Of a stretch of DNA of 39,648 nt, positions 9,122-17,068 are shown piece by piece. The notes below the pieces were generated by a model. The model was not told the origin of the DNA. It was given only the letters and a program-made list of their open reading frames with translations, and ran no database searches. The first letter of the stretch is position 1. Each line of letters opens with the position of its first letter. Source of the stretch: Streptomyces sp. DvalAA-14 (GTDB lineage Bacteria; Actinomycetota; Actinomycetes; Streptomycetales; Streptomycetaceae). The DNA lies in the NCBI RefSeq assembly GCF_900091855.1, contig NZ_FMCH01000349.1, positions 1 through 39,648 on the forward strand, read 5' to 3'. The translations under genes were made by a program, and so were the position numbers.

Positions 9122-9916
9122 ATGGACGATGGCGCCGACAACCCCCGAGCCGACCAGCCGCACGACCCGGACACCGGCACCCGCAGCGGTGTCGCGCGCC
9201 GCCGCTACCTGCTGAAGCTGTCCGGTGAGGCGTTCGCCGGAGGAGGTGGCCTGGGCGTCGATCCCGACGTCGTGCACGCCATCGCCCGGGAGATCGCCGC
9301 GGTGGTCAGGGACGGCTACGAGATCGCGCTGGTCGTCGGCGGCGGCAACTTTTTCCGCGGCGCGGAGCTCCAGCAGCGCGGCATGGACCGGGCCCGCTCC
9401 GACTACATGGGCATGCTGGGCACGGTGATGAACTGCCTGGCCCTCCAGGACTTCCTGGAGAAGGAGGGCATCGAGACCCGGGTGCAGACCGCGATCACCA
9501 TGGGCCAGGTCGCCGAGCCCTACATCCCGCTGCGGGCCGTGCGGCATCTGGAAAAGGGCCGGGTGGTGATCTTCGGCGCCGGGATGGGCATGCCGTACTT
9601 CTCCACCGACACCACCGCCGCCCAGCGGGCCCTGGAGATCGAGGCGACCGCCATGCTGATGGGCAAGAACGGCGTGGACGGCGTCTACGACTCCGATCCC
9701 AAGCTCAACCCGGACGCGGTGAAGTTCGACGCGCTGGAGTACGGCGAGGTGATCGCCCGTGACCTGCGGGTCGCCGACCTCACCGCGATCACCCTGTGCC
9801 AGGACAACAAGCTGCCGATCCTGGTCTTCGAGCTGCTCGCGGAGGGCAACATCGCGCGGGCCGTCAAGGGTGAGAAGATCGGCACGCTGGTCAACGACCG
9901 GGGCACCCGGGCGTGA
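9122..9916 (+). CDS. pyrH: UMP kinase
   Basis: A 264-residue bacterial-type UMP kinase of the amino-acid-kinase fold, phosphorylating UMP to UDP. Family signatures are present: [13 protein letters not shown] (phosphate-binding K and SGE), [52 protein letters not shown], and [16 protein letters not shown] 9122 is chosen because GAGGAG lies eight bases upstream; an in-frame upstream ATG at 9098 is inside the preceding hairpin region. The first ~25 residues are a variable polar leader, common in Streptomyces homologues. Confidence 0.95.
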   Translation: MDDGADNPRADQPHDPDTGTRSGVARRRYLLKLSGEAFAGGGGLGVDPDVVHAIAREIAAVVRDGYEIALVVGGGNFFRGAELQQRGMDRARSDYMGMLGTVMNCLALQDFLEKEGIETRVQTAITMGQVAEPYIPLRAVRHLEKGRVVIFGAGMGMPYFSTDTTAAQRALEIEATAMLMGKNGVDGVYDSDPKLNPDAVKFDALEYGEVIARDLRVADLTAITLCQDNKLPILVFELLAEGNIARAVKGEKIGTLVNDRGTRA

Positions 9917-10055
9917 CGGCGGCCCGGACGCCCGACACCGGACCCGCGGCCGGCTTGGCCGGGGCGGGGATGGACAACACGCTGCCGGTCGGACACCGTG
10001 CAGGAAAGACGCGCGCAGGGACCAGGCTCTGCCTTCTGAATACCAGGAGCACATG

Positions 10056-10613
10056 GTGATTGAAGAGACCCTCCTCGAAGCCGAGGAGAAGATGGAGAAA
10101 GCCGTCATCGTCGCCAAGGACGACTTCGCGGCGATCCGGACCGGCCGTGCGCACCCGGCGATGTTCAACAAGATCGTGGCCGAGTACTACGGCACCATCA
10201 CCCCGATCAACCAGCTGGCGTCCTTCGCGGTGCCCGAACCGCGGATGGCGGTGATCACCCCCTTCGACAGCAGCAGCCTGCGCAACATCGAAGAGGCGAT
10301 CCGCAATTCCGATCTCGGCGTCAACCCGAGCAATGACGGCCGTATCATCCGGGTGGTCTTCCCGCAGCTCACCGAGGAGCGCCGTCGGGATTACATCAAG
10401 GTCGCCAAGACGAAGGCCGAGGACGCCAAGATCTCCATCCGCAGCGTCCGCCGCAAGGCCAAGGAAACCCTTGACAAGCTGGTCAAGGACGGCGAGTCCG
10501 GTGAGGACGAGGTGCGCCGCGCGGAGAAGGAGCTGGACGACACCACCACGAAGTACGTGGCCCAGGTGGACGAGCTGCTCAAGCACAAGGAGACGGAGCT
10601 GCTGGAGGTCTGA
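10056..10613 (+). CDS. frr: ribosome recycling factor
   Basis: A 185-residue RRF, which with EF-G splits post-termination ribosomes. The sequence is highly typical: [74 protein letters not shown] and [14 protein letters not shown]. The start is taken as GTG 10056, because AGGAG (10045-10049) then has six-base spacing and the N-terminus matches the family; ATG 10053 directly before it would add one residue. It follows pyrH by about 140 bp. Confidence 0.95.
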   Translation: MIEETLLEAEEKMEKAVIVAKDDFAAIRTGRAHPAMFNKIVAEYYGTITPINQLASFAVPEPRMAVITPFDSSSLRNIEEAIRNSDLGVNPSNDGRIIRVVFPQLTEERRRDYIKVAKTKAEDAKISIRSVRRKAKETLDKLVKDGESGEDEVRRAEKELDDTTTKYVAQVDELLKHKETELLEV

Positions 10614-10688
10614 GCCTCCTGCGCACCCGCGGGGCAGCGGACGCCGGTACGTTTCCGGTGCGGGCACCCGCGGCCATGTCCGTTCCCC

Positions 10689-10708
10689 CGGCGCCCCGGG
10701 GGGCGCCG
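10689..10708 (+). terminator. possible hairpin between frr and cdsA
   Basis: An 8-bp perfect stem (CGGCGCCC / GGGCGCCG) with a four-base loop lies 75 bp after frr. The rest of the 207-bp gap is dominated by CGCCCACCAC-like low-complexity repeats (about 10733-10795). No T-run follows, so this is a weak call. Confidence 0.35.
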
Positions 10709-10820
10709 CCGGCCGACGCCACCAGCCGCCGGGCGCCCACCACTCGCCCACCTCAGATGCCACCACCGACGCCCACCACTAACGCCCACCACCGACCACG
10801 ACGACGCGAGGCGAAGCTCC

Positions 10821-11816
10821 GTGAACGACTCTTCCTGGGGCGCTTCGCCACGCGCCGGCCACGTGGTGGAACCTCCGCATACGGCGGGTTCCGCGACGGG
10901 GACCGGGGCCAGGAGGAAGACTCCTTCCATGCCGCCACCTCCGCCGCCCGCCACGCAGCCGCCGTCCGAGCAGCCGCAGCCCGGGCCGGCACCCGCCAAG
11001 AAGTCCGCGGGGCGCAATCTGCGGGCCGCGATAGGGGTCGGCGTCGGGCTCGGTGTGGTCATCATCGCCGCGCTCTTCATCGTCAAGGCCGTCTTCGTCG
11101 GCGTGGTGGTGGCCGCGGTGGTGGTCGGTGTCTGGGAGCTGACCTCCCGGCTCGCCGAACGCAAGGGCATCCGGGCGCCGTTGATCCCGCTCGCGGTGGG
11201 CGGGGTGGCCATGGTCGTGGCCGGCTACGTGTGGGGCGCGGACGGCGCGTGGGTGTCGACGGCGCTCACCGCGCTGGCCGTCCTGGTCTGGCGGATGACG
11301 CGGCCCGCCGAGGACTACCTCCGGGACGTCACCGCGGGCGTCTTCACGGTCTTCTATGTGCCCTTCCTGGCCACCTTTGTGGTGATGATGCTGGCCGCCG
11401 ACGACGGCCCGCGCCGGGTGCTGGTCTTCCTCCTGCTCACCGTCGTCTCCGACACCGGTGCCTACGCGGTCGGCTGGCGCTTCGGCAGCCACCGCCTCGC
11501 CCCGCGCATCAGCCCCGGCAAGACCCGCGAGGGCCTGGCCGGCGCGATGTCCTTCGCGATGATCGCCGGCGCCCTGCTCATGCAGTTCTTCATCGACGAC
11601 GGCCGCTGGTGGCAGGGCATCCTGCTCGGCCTGGCCGCCGCCACCAGCGCCACCCTGGGCGACCTCGGCGAATCCATGATCAAGCGCGACCTGGGCATCA
11701 AGGACATGGGCACCCTCCTCCCTGGCCACGGCGGCATCATGGACCGCCTGGACTCCCTGCTGCCCACCGCCCCGGTGGTCTGGCTCCTCCTCGTCCTGTT
11801 CGTCGGCCAGGGCTGA
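10821..11816 (+). CDS. cdsA: phosphatidate cytidylyltransferase
   Basis: A 331-residue integral membrane CDP-diglyceride synthase, which makes CDP-diacylglycerol for phospholipid synthesis. After a ~60-residue Pro-rich cytoplasmic leader come several hydrophobic helices (AAIGVGVGLGVVIIAALFIV, VLVFLLLTVVSDTGAYAVGW). The C-terminal CDP-DG synthase signature follows: SATLGDLGESMIKRDLGIKD and LLPGHGGIMDRLDSLL. The start is GTG 10821. This is the last host gene before the inserted element, and the downstream 11817-11993 gap shows no gene. Confidence 0.94.
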   Translation: MNDSSWGASPRAGHVVEPPHTAGSATGTGARRKTPSMPPPPPPATQPPSEQPQPGPAPAKKSAGRNLRAAIGVGVGLGVVIIAALFIVKAVFVGVVVAAVVVGVWELTSRLAERKGIRAPLIPLAVGGVAMVVAGYVWGADGAWVSTALTALAVLVWRMTRPAEDYLRDVTAGVFTVFYVPFLATFVVMMLAADDGPRRVLVFLLLTVVSDTGAYAVGWRFGSHRLAPRISPGKTREGLAGAMSFAMIAGALLMQFFIDDGRWWQGILLGLAAATSATLGDLGESMIKRDLGIKDMGTLLPGHGGIMDRLDSLLPTAPVVWLLLVLFVGQG

Positions 11817-11993
11817 CCACCCACCTCCCGATCACGAAGCCGGCCCTCGCGCAGGAGCCGCGCAGGGACGCCGGACGCCGCAAGCGCGAACGCGGCGGTC
11901 AGCTGTCCGACGAGGGCCGGTTGGGCATGCTTTGTCGGGAGCGAGCAGCCGTCGCGGCGGGCGGCCGGGTTCTCATCCGCTCGGGTCGTCCCC

Positions 11994-12106
11994 GGGCCGT
12001 CAGACGACCGCCCCGGACCGCCACGTCCGCCACGAGCCGCCGGAGACGACCGTCACCCCGCGAACGGGCGGGCCGGTGCGCCGGGTCTGAGAGACTGGGA
12101 GGCATC
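11994..12106 (+). promoter_or_regulatory. native rlmN upstream region, now separated from rlmN
   Basis: About 113 bp ending at the displaced rlmN start codon align with 28998-29102 on the other side of the element. Shared blocks include GGGCCGTCAG, GGACCGCCACG, GAGACGACCGTCACC and a 21-bp identical block at 12078-12098. It carries the ribosome site GGGAGG (12097-12102), four bases before ATG 12107. By position this is the host copy: it should have preceded rlmN before insertion and now drives only a 12-codon minigene. The exact -35/-10 was not identified. Confidence 0.7.
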
Positions 12107-12126
12107 ATGCCTGTGCCCGGAGAACT
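12101..12126 (+). repeat. attachment core, left junction (attL)
   Basis: This 26-bp sequence (it begins GGCATCATGCC and ends GGAGAACT) is identical to 29097-29122 and contains the start codon and first six codons of rlmN. Identity stops at A versus T on the right and at GA versus AC on the left, after which a further 21-bp identical block extends outward. Strand exchange must have occurred within the 26 bp. Confidence 0.9.
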
Positions 12127-12145
12127 AGTGTCGGGCGAGCGCTGA
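12107..12145 (+). pseudogene. displaced 5' end of rlmN (12-codon minigene)
   Basis: The native rlmN start, codons M-P-V-P-G-E-L, is continued by element sequence for five more codons (V-S-G-E-R) and then stops at TGA 12143-12145. It retains the native ribosome site. The product would be a 12-residue peptide (MPVPGELVSGER) with no known role. Its last base is the first base of a strong terminator stem. It is probably just a by-product of integration, but the arrangement would efficiently close down the stranded host promoter. Confidence 0.75.
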
Positions 12146-12187
12146 GAAGCCCTCTACCAGCAGCTTTGTGGCTGGTAGAGGGCTTCT
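12145..12187 (+). terminator. strong terminator just inside attL
   Basis: A perfect 17-bp inverted repeat (AGAAGCCCTCTACCAGC / GCTGGTAGAGGGCTTCT) with a nine-base loop is followed by GTTTA. It begins at the stop codon of the 12-codon minigene and lies 18 bp inside the core. It should stop host transcription from entering the element, and being symmetrical it may also stop leftward int transcripts from leaving. Confidence 0.85.
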
Positions 12188-12239
12188 GTTTAGGCGGGGG
12201 GCCGCCACCGGGCCGTCGCGTGGCGAGAGCACCCGGGGA

Positions 12240-12422
12240 TCAACGAGACGGCCCCCTGCGGAAGACCACCAGGAACGGCGCCACGTAGAGGGATGCCTCC
12301 GCCGGGGTTGTTCGCCCTGCGTAGATGAGAATCACTCCTGCTACAAGAGCACCGACGTAGGCAAGACCGTCACCAGAGGGGGGCATGGCGGGCGACTGGC
12401 TTTGTCGCGGACGTTTGTTCAT
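12240..12422 (-). CDS. possible small membrane protein
   Basis: A 60-codon frame from ATG 12422 (MNKRPRQSQSPAMPPSG) contains one or two hydrophobic stretches (LAYVGALVAGVILIYAG and ASLYVAPFLVVF) and ends FRRGPSR. It lies downstream of int on the same strand. No clear Shine-Dalgarno is visible and I do not recognise the protein. Base composition here is less GC-rich than the core genes. It could be a real small membrane protein of the element or a chance frame in the attachment region. Confidence 0.35.
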   Translation of the reverse strand: MNKRPRQSQSPAMPPSGDGLAYVGALVAGVILIYAGRTTPAEASLYVAPFLVVFRRGPSR

Positions 12423-12461
12423 AATGTCGGTGGTGCCTACTTTCTCGAAGTGGGAACCCAG

Positions 12462-12499
12462 GCCACCCGTGTGTGTCAGAAGCAAGCGGGTGGCTTTTT
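12462..12499 (+). terminator. rightward intrinsic terminator with T-run
   Basis: An 8-bp stem (GCCACCCG / CGGGTGGC, loop 17) is followed immediately by TTTTT at 12495-12499. This is the most classical intrinsic terminator in the window and is oriented for a rightward transcript, although no rightward gene precedes it convincingly. It may end a small antisense RNA or read-through from attL. Confidence 0.6.
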
Positions 12500-12674
12500 G
12501 CTGGGCTGGCGGACCTGGCCGCGCGTCAGATTCTTCCCTACGCGCCATGGATTCGCAAATCAACCCCACTCGTAACAAGGGGGTTGACTCTGTCAGGGCC
12601 TGTCGTACCTTTGATTCGAAGGGTCGGGGGATAGTACGGGTCTAGGCCATCGCAGGCGTACGCCAGGGTGCTGC

Positions 12675-13904
12675 CTACGATTTGACGAATACTCGATCGA
12701 TCGCGCGGCGGGCCCGTTCCCGGCTGCTCGGCATGAGGTGTGCGTACACCCGGAGGGTCAGTGCGGGGTCCGCATGGCCCAGGTACTCGCTCACAGCCTT
12801 GATGCTCTCTCCAGCGTCCAGCAACACCGACGCGTAGAAGTGCCTCAGCGCGTGCATGCCGTGCTCCCGCGCGGAGTCGTAGGGCTTGCCCAGCTCGGGT
12901 GTCGGGATGAGGCCAGCAGCGGCAAGCGCGGGCTTCCACTCCTGGATGTTGAAGTTACTGCGCCAGACGATCCCGCCGGCCTGGTTGGAGAAGTACAACC
13001 GCTTGGTGACGAGCGGCCCGTCCGGCTTCTTCCACGGGAGCGTGACCGCGACCGGCTTGCAGTCGTCCACGTGCGAGCGGATCGCGGCGGCGACGGACCC
13101 GGGCAAGGGCACGTCCCGTTCCTTGTTGCACTTCGGCGGGGCGAACACGGCCTTGCCACGGATGAGCTTCACTTGCCGCACCACGTGTAAGGTCCCCGCC
13201 TCGAAATCGATCGCGTCGTCTTCGGCGAGACCGATGATCTCGCCTTGCCGCAGTCCGCAACCGCCGGCCACGTCCACCATCGCCCGGTACCGCTGGGGGA
13301 GGGCCGCCCGCACCGCGAGCACCTGTTCCGGAAGCCAGGGCACCAAGCGAGCCGCGCTGATGGCGGGCGGTCGCACGGACTTGGCGTTGCACGGATTCCG
13401 GTTCAACAGTCCGTCGTCCACCGCTGCGGAGAGAACAGCGCGGACGTTGCCGTAGATGATCCGCGCGTATCCGCCGGACATCGGATCGTCTTCCAGCGCC
13501 TTGACGAGCGCCTGAATGTGGGACGGCCGGAACGAGTCGAGCGGACGGGTGCCGATCCGCGGCAGGACGTGGAGCCTGAGGCGAGTCTCCACGGCGACCT
13601 GAGTTGTCAGGTCGGTCGTCTGGGAGTTCAGCCAGCGCAGGGTGAACTGACGGAATGTCGTACGGCCGGCCTTGGGATCGACGTAGGTACCGCGTGTCAT
13701 GTCCGCGTTGGTCTGGGCTAGCCACTCTTCGGCGAGGCGCCGTTGCCGGTCCGGAAAGGACTTGCTCAGCTCCGTTCCGTCCGGACCGATGTACCGGGCC
13801 CGGTAGCGCATGCCGGTGCCGTAGCGGTCAGTTTTGACGCGGATGGTCTTGCCGTCGGGATTCTGTTCGGTCTTGTACCAGCGGTCTTGGATGTGGCCTG
13901 CCAT
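12675..13904 (-). CDS. int: tyrosine recombinase (element integrase)
   Basis: A 409-residue tyrosine integrase starting at ATG 13904 behind AAGGAG. It has an N-terminal arm-binding-type region (about residues 1-65), a SAM-like core-binding domain (about 85-165) and a catalytic domain. The catalytic residues are visible: R219 in GGCGLRQGE, H351 and R354 in HALRHFYAS, H377 in LGHADP and nucleophile Y387 in LRVYAHL. A Lys in the beta hairpin is likely around KCNKERDVPL. It should catalyse recombination between the element attP and the rlmN 5' end. The gene ends about 550 bp from attL; 12580-12674 holds a 7-bp dyad (12561-12586) and no gene. Confidence 0.95.
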   Translation of the reverse strand: MAGHIQDRWYKTEQNPDGKTIRVKTDRYGTGMRYRARYIGPDGTELSKSFPDRQRRLAEEWLAQTNADMTRGTYVDPKAGRTTFRQFTLRWLNSQTTDLTTQVAVETRLRLHVLPRIGTRPLDSFRPSHIQALVKALEDDPMSGGYARIIYGNVRAVLSAAVDDGLLNRNPCNAKSVRPPAISAARLVPWLPEQVLAVRAALPQRYRAMVDVAGGCGLRQGEIIGLAEDDAIDFEAGTLHVVRQVKLIRGKAVFAPPKCNKERDVPLPGSVAAAIRSHVDDCKPVAVTLPWKKPDGPLVTKRLYFSNQAGGIVWRSNFNIQEWKPALAAAGLIPTPELGKPYDSAREHGMHALRHFYASVLLDAGESIKAVSEYLGHADPALTLRVYAHLMPSSRERARRAIDRVFVKS

Positions 13905-13930
13905 GGTGGGCGACTCCTTGAGGCATGGCG

Positions 13931-13967
13931 GCGGCCGGTGGCGAGCGGGCTGCTCGCCACCGGCCGC
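13931..13967 (-). terminator. xis-int intergenic hairpin
   Basis: A perfect 16-bp stem (GCGGCCGGTGGCGAGC / GCTCGCCACCGGCCGC) with a five-base loop sits between xis and the int ribosome site. Its position suggests attenuation of int relative to xis. No T-run follows on the minus strand, so control by RNA structure is as likely as simple termination. Confidence 0.65.
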
Positions 13968-13992
13968 GGTGAACTCGGTTTGGATGTAGTGG

Positions 13993-14184
13993 CTAAGCGG
14001 CTTCGCTCTGCCCGTTGATCCACGCGCGTACGGCTTCGGGGTCGTAGCGCAGGTGTTTTCCGGCGCGGAATCCGGGTGGGCCGGTGCGCTTCTTACGCCA
14101 GGCGTAGACGGTTTCGACGCTCGGCAGGCGCAGGATCTCGGCGAGTTCTTCGGGGGTGAGGAAGTGGTCGGGGAGTACAGGCAC
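13993..14184 (-). CDS. xis: excisionase / MerR-type HTH protein
   Basis: A 63-residue protein consisting of a single winged HTH of the excisionase/HTH_17 type: FLTPEELAEILRLPSVETVY, then AWRKKRTGPPGFRAGKHLRY and DPEAVRAWI. In AICEs such a gene directly precedes int and encodes Xis, which biases the integrase toward excision. Its 3' end is 88 bp from int with a hairpin in between. A direct role in excision is inferred from position and fold. Confidence 0.9.
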   Translation of the reverse strand: MPVLPDHFLTPEELAEILRLPSVETVYAWRKKRTGPPGFRAGKHLRYDPEAVRAWINGQSEAA

Positions 14185-14256
14185 GCCGGCGGCTCCTGAG
14201 GACTCTTCGGGTGGGATTTTGCTTCGGGACTCGCGTGTGTCCGAGGTGTGGATTTC

Positions 14257-14462
14257 TGCGTCATTGCGTCATCCGCGTCATTCAGGCTTCTGACCTGCGG
14301 TTTCGGGTGACGCAGCGGCCGAGGGGTGCGTCATCGCAGCGTCATGGGCTGCGTCATCGGGTGACGCAGATGACGCAGGATGACGCAGGGGCCGGTGTCT
14401 GCGTCATGGCTGTTGCAGCAGGTCAGGTGCCGTTTTCCGGCTTGCATGACGCAGGTGACGCA
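14257..14462. repeat. iteron-like cluster of TGACGCA repeats (candidate origin)
   Basis: Eleven exact copies of TGACGCA or its complement lie in 206 bp, starting at 14257, 14265, 14308, 14327, 14350, 14362, 14371, 14381, 14400, 14447 and 14456, with near-copies at 14274 and 14338. Three copies at 14362-14387 are spaced nine to ten bases apart in the same orientation. The cluster lies between the replication genes and xis-int, in a 457-bp gap otherwise without genes. Such density points to a specific binding site, most simply the double-stranded replication origin bound by the replication protein, alternatively an operator controlling xis. Confidence 0.8.
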
Positions 14463-14578
14463 GCGTCTTCCCTCTTAGGACAAAAGAGAGGGTGTCCCGC
14501 TGTAGTGCGGTGCCGCTTCAAGCGTGAAGAAGGAGCCGCTTCGCGGCGCGACCACCGGGTGGCGCGGTGCGCCGAACT

Positions 14579-14616
14579 GCAAGAGGAGCACGCAGGGCCG
14601 GTGGTGCTCCTCTTGC
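14579..14616 (-). terminator. terminator downstream of the replication genes
   Basis: A perfect 13-bp stem (GCAAGAGGAGCAC / GTGCTCCTCTTGC) with a 12-base loop lies 26 bp past the stop of the rep ATPase gene on its strand. It probably ends the replication transcript before the repeat cluster. Confidence 0.65.
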
Positions 14617-14641
14617 TTGTTCCGGTCGGAACCGACCCGGT

Positions 14642-16117
14642 TCAGAACGCGGGCTGTTGCCGGTGTGGGGGTGGTGCGGCGGGGCGGGTGATTTCGAGGT
14701 AGCGGCCTTCGCTGGTGCGGCCGGTGTCGATGATGACGCCGCGGGCGGCAAGGGTGGGCTGAAGGCGCTTGAGGCGGTCGGAGAGGACTTTGCCGGTAGT
14801 GGGCCAGCCTTTGGGCAGGGGGCGCAGTTCGTCGCCGCTGTAGAGGCGGCTGAGGCCGTGCAGCCACTCGGTGGAGGTCATCCGCTGAGCCGCGCCCGGG
14901 GTGATGGTCTCGGCATGGCGCAGGACGGTCTGCGCGAGGAGATCACCCTCGATCACGTCGTCGTTGAGGTCGTCCAGACTGGCCCGGTAGGCGCCCAGCG
15001 CTCCGAGGCCGGTGGCCGCGTCGAGCTGCGCGCACAGGTGGGCGAAGTCCGCCATCCGCAGATCGGTGGGAGTCTCCACCGCAACGCTGCGGACCTTGAC
15101 CGTCAGGTCCAGCAGAGACCCGAGAACGACAGGCAGCACCTCCGCGTACTCCGCCCACAACTCCGCCTCAGTGCGCCGCACGCGGGGCCGCTCCAAACGC
15201 AGCGGCAGCAGCCGTTCGGCAAGGTCCGGGCGGATGACTCCCACATCGATACCCGTCAGGAGCAGCGGCCGGCGGTAGCGGGCGCGGAACACGTCCCCGT
15301 CGGTGAACAGGGCCCGCTTGACGCTCTCCGCGCCGGTCACGATGCAGCACATCGCGTCGGACAGGTCCGGGGTCATGTGGGACAGGTTGTCGAGAGCCGT
15401 TACCCATCCGGCCGCCACCGCCGCGATCAGGTTCTCCTCATCCTTCGGTGCCCGGCGCAGGTCTCCGCTCATGCCCTCGATGATCCGGATGAGCATCCGC
15501 CCCCCGGTGGACTTCCCCGCCCCCTGCGGCCCGGTGAGGAACGGCGCCGGCACCGGCACGGACGGCCCGAGGCAGCCGATCAGCCACGCCAGGGCCAGGC
15601 ACTCGGTCTCCGCGGTGGCGAAGTTGCACAACCTGAGCAGCAGGTCGATGCCCTTGCCGTCGGTGTCCTTGACGGGCAGGGGGAGTTCCCCGGTGAGCTG
15701 GGTTCGCCGCCAGCACACTTCCCGTGGGTCGGGGATGAGGATGTCCCACCCGGCGGGGTGGATACGCACGGACCGTCCGTCGTCCCGGCCCAGGTCCAGC
15801 CACGTCGCCCCGTCGAATCCGGGGGCCACCCGGATGTTGACCGGCTGCACGTCCTCGGTCAGCGCGAGCGCTTCAATCAGGTCCAACGCCTCTTTCAGCG
15901 CAGTGCCGTTGAACACACCGCGCCCGTCCCTGAACAGCCCGACCATGAGTTCCTGGCGGTGGCTGCCCGTCGTGCCCTGCGAGCGGATCGGCCGGGCCAC
16001 CGGGTGGCTGTTCTTCTGCGCGTAGACGGTGCCCTCCGCGGTGCGGAAGTACCGAAAGTGCTCTTGCGCGTAGTCGGTAATGACCTCGCGGCCGGGGGTC
16101 TTCTCGTCCTCGGACAC
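14642..16117 (-). CDS. replication-associated ATPase/helicase-like protein
   Basis: A 491-residue protein read from GTG 16117, two bases after the primase-polymerase stop; an in-frame ATG at 16153 would overlap it. Walker A GPQGAGKST lies near residues 196-204 and a Walker B-like WVTALDNLSH follows. The region between (RAPKDEENLIAAVAAGWVTA) and the later LLTGIDVGVIRPDLAERLLP resemble the ATPase half of phage and plasmid primase-helicases. With the upstream primase-polymerase it likely forms the replication initiator of the element, a two-gene version of the RepPP type. The C-terminal ~120 residues may bind DNA (LSDRLKRLQPTLAARGV, winged-helix-like). Confidence 0.8.
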   Translation of the reverse strand: MSEDEKTPGREVITDYAQEHFRYFRTAEGTVYAQKNSHPVARPIRSQGTTGSHRQELMVGLFRDGRGVFNGTALKEALDLIEALALTEDVQPVNIRVAPGFDGATWLDLGRDDGRSVRIHPAGWDILIPDPREVCWRRTQLTGELPLPVKDTDGKGIDLLLRLCNFATAETECLALAWLIGCLGPSVPVPAPFLTGPQGAGKSTGGRMLIRIIEGMSGDLRRAPKDEENLIAAVAAGWVTALDNLSHMTPDLSDAMCCIVTGAESVKRALFTDGDVFRARYRRPLLLTGIDVGVIRPDLAERLLPLRLERPRVRRTEAELWAEYAEVLPVVLGSLLDLTVKVRSVAVETPTDLRMADFAHLCAQLDAATGLGALGAYRASLDDLNDDVIEGDLLAQTVLRHAETITPGAAQRMTSTEWLHGLSRLYSGDELRPLPKGWPTTGKVLSDRLKRLQPTLAARGVIIDTGRTSEGRYLEITRPAAPPPHRQQPAF

Positions 16118-16119
16118 GG

Positions 16120-16968
16120 CTACACCCCCAACCGGGCGCGGGCGTTGGTCCACGCGTCGGTGCAGTGCCGGGCCGATTCCCCTTTGGCCTGTGCGGCGAT
16201 GAACAGCCGCGCGATGTGGGCTTCACCGAGGCAGCCGCACCGGCCATGGGCGGACAGCACGGCAAGGAACGTCCGGTAGACGGTGGCGTGCACACCCTCG
16301 GACGCGGCGGTGATGCGCTGTTCGGCCATGGCAATGCCGCGGTCCAGATACGCGGGGGTGCGGTGACGGCACTGCCCACCCTCGGCCGGCGCGGGCACGG
16401 TGACGGTCGTCGGCCGGACAGCGCTGGGTTCCTTCACGGCCAGCGTGCGCACGGCCTCCGGCAGGACCGTCACCGTGCCGGTGCCGGGGCCGAGCCAACG
16501 GGCGTAGGACATCCAGGATTTGATGTCCATGCCGGGGCGGATCGCGTTGGAAGAGCGCATGCCGCCGCGGTAGATCCAATGCTCGCCGCGGGTGGTGGGC
16601 ACGGTGCGGGTTGCGGGGAGGTTGGCGCGGGCCCAGGTGATGGCCGCGGTGTTGTCGAGGTCCACCACGGTCAGCCCGGCGCCACCGGGGTGGTAGGCGA
16701 CCGCCACGGCCTGCCGCCATGCCAGGGCCCAAGGCGGGGAGGTGATCTCGGTTGGGTCGGTGGTGGCGGCGGCCCATCCGTGGCAGGGCGCCGGGCACTC
16801 GCAGGGGCCCGCGGTGAGCATGTTCGGCCGGCCGCCGCACGCGCTCCGAGTGCAGGCGGGGCAGTTCCCGAACGGCATCTTCCCTGCGCGCAGGGGCAGT
16901 ACAGGGACGCCGGAGGCGGCGAGCGCGAGAGCGGTGGCCAGCGGTTCGGTGGGGACGGGTTGGGGCAT
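16120..16968 (-). CDS. bifunctional DNA primase/polymerase (prim-pol)
   Basis: A 282-residue protein from ATG 16968 behind GGAG. The N-terminal half matches the prim-pol family: LALAASGVPVLPLRAGKMP, a Cys cluster (CPACTRSACGG, then CECPAPCHGW) that may bind zinc, the catalytic VVDLDN acid pair, and the later TTRGEHWIYRG and DIKSWMSYARWLGPGT blocks. Such proteins prime and extend DNA during plasmid replication. The C-terminal part (AYLDRGIAMAEQRITAAS to the end) is helical and of the kind that follows prim-pol domains in actinomycete elements. It probably acts with the ATPase encoded two bases downstream. Confidence 0.85.
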   Translation of the reverse strand: MPQPVPTEPLATALALAASGVPVLPLRAGKMPFGNCPACTRSACGGRPNMLTAGPCECPAPCHGWAAATTDPTEITSPPWALAWRQAVAVAYHPGGAGLTVVDLDNTAAITWARANLPATRTVPTTRGEHWIYRGGMRSSNAIRPGMDIKSWMSYARWLGPGTGTVTVLPEAVRTLAVKEPSAVRPTTVTVPAPAEGGQCRHRTPAYLDRGIAMAEQRITAASEGVHATVYRTFLAVLSAHGRCGCLGEAHIARLFIAAQAKGESARHCTDAWTNARARLGV

Positions 16969-17068
16969 GCTGGTGGTCTCCTGTTCCTTGCCGTGGAGCG
17001 GAGAAACCGGGACGGCCGCGTGTCTTTGGCGAGAGGTGCGGTCGTCCCGGGCGGGGTAGGCGCCGGGC

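Noticed and set aside
12101-12126. A tRNA gene as the integration target
   Set aside because: Most AICEs use tRNA genes, so I looked for a cloverleaf at both cores; there is none, and the core plainly contains the rlmN start.
12240-12578. The longer 112-codon version of the small membrane frame
   Set aside because: The extra 52 N-terminal codons cross the rightward terminator and read as non-coding; only the part from ATG 12422 has protein-like hydrophobic segments.
14257-14462. CRISPR array
   Set aside because: Repeats are only seven bases, occur in both orientations and have irregular spacing; no cas genes are present.
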